From Pseudothioclava arenosa (GTDB lineage Bacteria; Pseudomonadota; Alphaproteobacteria; Rhodobacterales; Rhodobacteraceae): a DNA stretch of 64,000 nucleotides. Made by a program: the position numbers and the translations under genes. The notes beneath the pieces were generated by a model. It made no database searches, had not been told where the DNA came from, and saw only the letters and a program-made list of their open reading frames with translations. Shown here piece after piece: positions 62,545-64,000 of the stretch (within the stretch, counting starts at the first letter, position 1; each line of letters opens with the position of its first letter). The stretch is taken from positions 1-64,000 of the forward strand of contig NZ_NTJD01000011.1 of assembly GCF_002358085.1 (NCBI RefSeq), read 5' to 3'.

Positions 62545-63270
62545 ATGGCTCGAGTTGCATTGGTCACTGGTGGTTCGCGCGGCATTGGCGCGGCCATCTC
62601 CGTTGCCCTGAAAAACGCCGGCTACACCGTCGCCGCGAACTACGCGGGGAACGATGAGGCGGCTGCGAAATTCACCGCCGAGACCGGCATCAAGACCTAC
62701 AAGTGGTCGGTTGCCGAATACGACGCCTGCGCCGCCGGGATCGCGCAGGTCGAGGCCGATCTGGGCCCCGTCGACGTGCTGGTGAACAACGCGGGCATCA
62801 CCCGCGACGCGATGTTCCACAAGATGACCCCGCAGCAGTGGAAAGAGGTGCTCGACACCAACCTGAGCGGCGTGTTCAACATGACCCACCCGCTGTGGTC
62901 GGGGATGCGTGACCGCAAGTTCGGTCGCATCATCAACATCTCGTCGGTCAACGGCCAAAAAGGTCAGGCCGGTCAGGCCAACTACTCGGCCGCGAAAGCA
63001 GGCGACCTCGGCTTCACCAAGGCTCTGGCCCAGGAAGGCGCGCGCGCTGGCATCACCGTGAACGCGATCTGCCCGGGCTATATCGCGACCGAGATGGTCC
63101 GCGCCATCGACGAGAAAGTCCTGAACGAGCGCATCATCCCGCAAATCCCGGTCGGCCGTCTGGGCGAGCCGGAAGAAATCGCGCGCTGCGTGGTCTTCCT
63201 GGCGAGCGACGACGCCGGCTTCGTGACCGGCTCGACGATCTCGGCCAACGGCGGCCAGTTCGTCGTCTGA
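62545..63270 (+). CDS. phaB: Acetoacetyl-CoA reductase
   Basis: A 241-residue short-chain dehydrogenase making (R)-3-hydroxybutyryl-CoA for PHB and the ethylmalonyl-CoA pathway. The cofactor loop is VTGGSRGIGAAIS, the catalytic serine is in IINISSVNGQKG and the YxxxK pair is in ANYSAAKAG. The segment NAGITRDAMFHKMTPQQW is characteristic of PhaB. The start has agaggaggaatc upstream. It has its own ribosome site after the phaA hairpin, and a terminator follows. Confidence 0.96.
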   Translation: MARVALVTGGSRGIGAAISVALKNAGYTVAANYAGNDEAAAKFTAETGIKTYKWSVAEYDACAAGIAQVEADLGPVDVLVNNAGITRDAMFHKMTPQQWKEVLDTNLSGVFNMTHPLWSGMRDRKFGRIINISSVNGQKGQAGQANYSAAKAGDLGFTKALAQEGARAGITVNAICPGYIATEMVRAIDEKVLNERIIPQIPVGRLGEPEEIARCVVFLASDDAGFVTGSTISANGGQFVV

Positions 63271-63277
63271 TCCCGGC

Positions 63278-63439
63278 TCAGCCGCAGCATTCGGGCCGTC
63301 CCTGCAAGGGGGCGGCCCTTTTCGTTGCCCCGAAGCGCGGAACGAGCGCCCTCCAGAGCCGCGCAAAAGCACAACGGCGCAGGTCGAGGGCATGGCCGTG
63401 GGCGCGCGCCTGACGGTCAGAGGTGGGAATCTGGATCAT
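63278..63439 (-). CDS. Small arginine-rich protein, divergent from the LysR gene
   Basis: A 53-residue frame: MIQIPTSDRQARAHGHALDL, then RRCAFARLWRALVPRFGATK and a short tail ending CCG. Its Shine-Dalgarno (cggagtaaaggtt) is good, and the upstream region supplies TTGAGT (63497-63502 on the minus strand) and an AT-rich -10 area. The Arg/Ala helix resembles short DUF1127-type proteins, but is not clearly one. It runs antisense through the phaB terminator, so the gene could be spurious. Divergent arrangement with the LysR regulator suggests it as a regulated target. Confidence 0.45.
   Translation of the reverse strand: MIQIPTSDRQARAHGHALDLRRCAFARLWRALVPRFGATKRAAPLQGRPECCG
63293..63322 (+). terminator. 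Intrinsic terminator of phaB
   Basis: Stem gggccgtccc / ggggcggccc (63293-63302 / 63308-63317) with one G-U pair, followed by ttttcgtt. Confidence 0.75.
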
Positions 63440-63541
63440 AACCTTTACTCCGAAAAGAATTTCCTTTCCTAAATTAATCCCATCTAATTATTATTGACTC
63501 AAACGCGGATATTTTCCGCATCACACAAGATTTTCTTATCC
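63440..63541. promoter_or_regulatory. AT-rich divergent promoter region before the LysR gene
   Basis: This 102-bp gap is strikingly AT-rich for the window. It contains cgga-tattt-tccg (a small dyad near 63506-63518), TTGACT (63494-63499) rightward and TTGAGT (63497-63502) leftward. A LysR-type autoregulated divergent promoter is the natural reading. Confidence 0.4.
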
Positions 63542-64000
63542 ATGAGCAGCGACGCGCCTCCCCTGACCGCCCTGCGCGCCTTCGAGGCCGCCGCGCGCCA
63601 CCTGTCGTTTCAGCAGGCAGCGACCGAACTGCACGTGACGCCCGCCGCACTCTCGTTCCAGATCCGCCAACTAGAAGACCTGCTCGGCGAGCCCGTCTTC
63701 AGCCGCGCGCATCGCTCGATCGCGCTGACCGAGGCGGGGCGACGGCTCCTGCCCGGCGTGCGCGACGGCATGGGCAGCCTGCGCGAAGCCTGGCGCGCCG
63801 CGCGCCGCCAGTCGCAGGGCGAGGTGGTTTCGATCACCGCGGGACCGGCTTTCACCTCGAAATGGCTGGCGCCGCGCCTGTTCGAATTTGCCCGTCGGCA
63901 CCCCGGCATCGAACTGCGCTTTGCCGCGACTTTCCGGCTTCTGGACCTGCGCCACGATGATGTCGACGTTGCGCTGCGCTTCGGCCCCGACCGCGCCGAG
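63542..64000 (+). CDS. LysR-family transcriptional regulator (GcvA-like), partial
   Basis: The first 153 residues are in the window and the gene continues past the right edge. The N-terminal winged helix is PPLTALRAFEAAARHLSFQQ, then AATELHVTPAALSFQIRQLE, typical of GcvA-type LysR proteins. The beginning of the effector-binding domain (VVSITAGPAFTSKWLAPRLF) is also GcvA-like. Its target is unknown; the divergent small Arg-rich gene is the obvious candidate. The start ATG 63542 is preceded by an AT-rich leader with no clear Shine-Dalgarno. Confidence 0.9.
   Translation, partial: MSSDAPPLTALRAFEAAARHLSFQQAATELHVTPAALSFQIRQLEDLLGEPVFSRAHRSIALTEAGRRLLPGVRDGMGSLREAWRAARRQSQGEVVSITAGPAFTSKWLAPRLFEFARRHPGIELRFAATFRLLDLRHDDVDVALRFGPDRAE

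Overview
The window is a high-GC, densely packed stretch of an alphaproteobacterial chromosome. The gene content points to the Rhodobacterales (Rhodobacter/Paracoccus/Thioclava-like). The evidence is a GcrA cell-cycle regulator, a malyl-CoA/beta-methylmalyl-CoA lyase of the Mcl1 type, MeaB, PhaA/PhaB, a zinc-ribbon membrane protein beside ftsEX, a large DUF4175-type membrane protein, and a family of short intergenic repeats (core roughly GTATTTTGGCCAAGAAGAAA). No prophage, insertion sequence, CRISPR array or rRNA operon was seen. One tRNA gene, tRNA-Leu(UAA), was recognised.

Layout. 0-8 kb: the 3' end of a + strand gene meets an N-terminal remnant of a dNTP triphosphohydrolase gene, followed by lepA, a metal/copper group (HMA-CDF transporter, CopZ-like chaperone), an arsenate-reductase-like phosphatase, cobB sirtuin, rpmB, a DUF2946-like protein with a PCuAC copper chaperone, and meaB. 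8-19 kb: DUF3108 protein, hrpB, argF-argD, gcrA, a membrane-anchored NYN nuclease, rimO, a Hint-domain protein, a K+ channel and a cold-shock gene. 19-24 kb: the most accessory-looking part. A KAP-family P-loop NTPase and a clearly AT-richer gene with a nucleoside-deoxyribosyltransferase/TIR-like domain sit on either side of ettA, and the second abuts cutA. 24-34 kb: acyl-CoA synthetase, LysM/BON protein, ABC exporter, tRNA-Leu, enoyl-CoA hydratase, ccmF-ccmH, META protein and rhomboid protease. 34-43 kb: GMC oxidoreductase, pheS and pheT separated by an AT-richer secreted-protein gene, rpmI-rplT, pyk and an N-formylglutamate amidohydrolase. 43-51 kb: a YjhX-family gene with a structured leader, a GNAT gene, a D-amino-acid gene set (D-amino-acid transaminase, DgcA-like epimerase, DgcN/DUF1611), mcl1, accA and ftsE-ftsX-plsC. 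51-64 kb: zinc-ribbon protein, argH-lipoprotein-lptM-lysA-DUF4175 operon, a TlpA-like thioredoxin, a soluble Aer-like PAS receptor, an EAL phosphodiesterase, phaA-phaB, and the start of a LysR regulator.

How the genes fit together. Most of the window is housekeeping: translation factors, arginine and lysine synthesis, cell division, cytochrome c maturation, fatty-acid and polyhydroxybutyrate/ethylmalonyl-CoA metabolism. AT-richer single genes have been set into this backbone at operon joints (dgt remnant, deoxyribosyltransferase/TIR-like gene, pheS-pheT insert). The best candidates for undescribed biology are the deoxyribosyltransferase/TIR-like gene, whose Shine-Dalgarno lies inside a perfect 13-bp stem, the KAP NTPase on the other side of ettA, the YjhX leader with a five-codon reading frame, and the secreted-protein gene inside the phenylalanyl-tRNA synthetase operon. 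All functions are assigned by reading protein motifs. No database search was run.
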